Assembly: GCF_029227915.1 (NCBI RefSeq)
Contig: NC_079880.1
Location: 19,470,501 to 19,534,500, forward strand
DNA from: Hydractinia symbiolongicarpus
Taxonomy: Eukaryota; Cnidaria; Hydrozoa; Anthoathecata; Hydractiniidae
Length of the DNA stretch: 64,000 nucleotides
Reading direction: 5' to 3'
Part shown: piece by piece, positions 62,533-64,000 of the stretch
Layout: each line of letters opens with the position of its first letter
How positions within the stretch are numbered: position 1 is the stretch's first letter
Made by a program: the position numbers and the translations under genes
Notes under the pieces: model-generated
Seen by the model: the letters and a program-made list of their open reading frames with translations, nothing else
Told to the model about the DNA's origin: nothing
The model's database searches: none

Positions 62533-62857
62533 TTGTGTTGTCTTATTGCTGGTTTGATTACACCCTTGATGATAAATATTATAATGTGTTTTATGTTGTC
62601 ATTTATTCCCCTTTTTCGATCAATTGTTCAGAATACTTAACGTCTATCGCGTATGTCAGTGAGTCGGTTTTATCGCGTTTCAGTGCTTAAAGGGCGTAAA
62701 AAGGCGTTTGCTTTCAGTTCTACGCCCTGGACCCGTTTGGGGGCTCACAACGCACCCCAACCCCCCCCCCAGTTGGTTTTATCGCACCTTCGATGCGATG
62801 TTGACCCTGCGGGTCAATGGTTCGACTAAAGTTAATTTTTTTCTGGCTACGCCCCTG
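62533..62857 (+). mobile_element. hAT-type MITE copy, diverged third copy
   Basis: Matches 53985-54260 with many substitutions and a small insertion near the C-rich run. It ends at CTGGCTACGCCCCTG, followed directly by the start of homology to the 46-kb MITE interior. The hairpin words GCACCTTCGATGCGA and TTGACCCTGCGGGTCAA are retained. Confidence 0.6.
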
Positions 62858-63240
62858 AAAACTTCTATTTACAAATTGGGTTTATCGTCAAAATCACAAA
62901 ACATATCAAACACATTTCTGGGCTCGTCTTCTTCCGGCTCCCACGCATCGTATTCATGATCTTCTTTGCCAATAACTCGGTATATCCATACATGCATTTA
63001 AAATGTCATCCCTTTCTTTTTATTTCTAAGTTTATTACAATCTCTTTCGAAGCGACAGTTGTCTCCTTTTTTTATCGAAAGGGCAAGCCAAGTGAGGGCA
63101 AGTCAAGAAATAACTTTTAAAACCAGCAATTTTTTTTTAAATTTTAGTGGATAAACTTTCGCAAATCGAAAATTTAGAAAGTTTGTACTGAATAAACTTT
63201 CGCGAATAACCGTTTTTGAAAGTTTCGAAATTGTTTGTAA
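62858..63240 (-). mobile_element. Partial copy of the 46-kb MITE family
   Basis: Matches 46228-46600 (for example CTTCTATTTACAAATTGG, then TTATCGTCAAAATCACAAAA). It includes the same acidic protein tail on the minus strand with small differences (DEYDAWEPEEDEPRNVFDMF) and TTCGCGAA words. The outer TIRs are missing. Confidence 0.6.
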
Positions 63241-63399
63241 TTATTTGTAATTCCAGCCAGCTCTTTCAAGAGTTGACCGTCGCGAAAATTTTCGACTAAA
63301 GTAGCGAGTTCGTCGCCTCAATATTTTACGATACGACTAATTGATTGATGCTAAACAAAACTTCTCTAGATTGGTTTGTACGATTGATCGCAGCTAAAG

Positions 63400-63930
63400 G
63401 ATCATGCCCAAATGAATAGTTCTTTGTACATTTTGACAGCTTCTTCTGTGGTTAGTATTATCCCTTTATCTAGTGCTTTTGTATGTGTTGTTACACGCAT
63501 ATTTTCAATAGGTACGCACCCATTGGAACCAGGAACTCTATGGAAGTTTTAAGATTGAGACAAAAGATGAGCTGCATCAGATTCTAAGTACCATCAGATT
63601 CAGAAAACGTAAAATTTTAGTACTAAATCACTCATGTTGTAATCTTTTTTTCTTTATTATCTTGGCAAATGCATGTTTATAATTTTAATTCAGGCCAAAA
63701 TCGTTCTATAACATAGTTGACTCGCTTGACTTCCGCGATGTTTTTTCAGTACATCCTGAAGAAATATGCACAATGAAAATTCCAGGCCATGGTCTAAATG
63801 TAACTGATCCCATAATCTATACTTTGCACTGAAAGTTTTAGAGGTGCTACATTCCTTAATTGCAACTAAAGAAAAATATCTATTCGTCACAACAATATTC
63901 TCATATTTTTTGATATGGCACACTATTGCC
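63400..63930 (-). pseudogene. Decayed integrase-type transposase fragment
   Basis: On the minus strand 63690-63850 reads RLWDQLHLDHGLEFSLCIFL and then QDVLKKHRG, holding the second catalytic Asp of an rve-type DDE domain. In a shifted frame, 63680-63720 reads NYVIERFWPELK with the catalytic Glu. 63410-63560 reads HRVPGSNGCVPIENMRVTTH and then ILTTEEAVKMYKE, the C-terminal region of the same protein group. Frame changes and stops show decay. It belongs to a different lineage from the transposase at 39055-41044 (IERxWPE rather than IEAFWSQ). The first catalytic Asp is not seen. Confidence 0.6.
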
Positions 63931-64000
63931 TCTCACAAGATGGTCAGGTGGGCAAAAATGATATGGCCTCAACAATTCGATGAAAAATCAGGATTTCATA

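Overview
The window is eukaryotic nuclear DNA. It is AT-rich, its genes carry short exons with clean GT-AG introns, and intron phases keep the reading frames open. The gene families (NXPE/PC-esterase, MINDY4 deubiquitinase, claudin-like tetraspan) and the mix of Helitrons, non-LTR retrotransposon remnants, pogo-like elements and DDE integrase elements suggest an invertebrate metazoan, most likely a cnidarian, perhaps a hydrozoan. That assignment is inference. There are no bacterial operons, CRISPR arrays or recognisable tRNA/rRNA genes.

Region by region: 0.4-0.8 kb is a foldback MITE. 1.0-4.6 kb and 8.6-11.2 kb hold two paralogous two-exon genes for secreted low-complexity proteins; they share a short block that is almost identical even at the nucleotide level. 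Between them lie a mini-Helitron and a LINE fragment split by a complete 529-bp Helitron. 11.6-12.05 kb is a MITE. 13.27 kb encodes a small cationic secreted peptide. 15.4-16.8 kb is a broken LINE (endonuclease plus start of reverse transcriptase). 17.8-22.7 kb is a seven-exon MINDY4-type deubiquitinase. 25.9-26.2 kb has two head-to-tail mini-Helitrons. 26.5-27.0 kb is a claudin/PMP22-like gene (minus strand). 27.6-28.05 and 32.0-32.67 kb are tandem repeats of about 125 bp. 30.7-31.3 kb is a MULE-like transposase remnant. 37.7-38.7 kb is a deletion derivative of a pogo/Tigger-like element.

The most striking feature is at 38,711-45,223: an apparently complete 6,513-bp DNA transposon. It has 44-bp perfect terminal inverted repeats, a 6-bp target duplication (CCATAC), arrays of about 50-bp subterminal repeats at both ends, and two convergent multi-exon genes whose splice phases I could join without a break. 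One encodes a 409-residue integrase-type DD33E transposase. The other encodes an 891-residue E3 ubiquitin ligase with SAM-like, UIM-like, UBZ-like and HECT domains and an intact catalytic cysteine. A transposon that carries its own HECT ligase is the best candidate here for a poorly described system.

49.2-51.3 kb is an NXPE-like PC-esterase gene. From its intron (50,226) rightwards to 54,892 the sequence is repeated in inverted orientation at 56,304-62,334, nearly without mismatch. The centre is an 868-bp unique spacer plus about 181 perfect CAT repeats. The right arm holds a truncated NXPE copy and a 1.36-kb insertion with a 5-bp duplication that the left arm lacks. The last 1.5 kb contains a third copy of a repeat from the arms, a copy of the 46-kb MITE family, and a decayed second integrase-type transposase.
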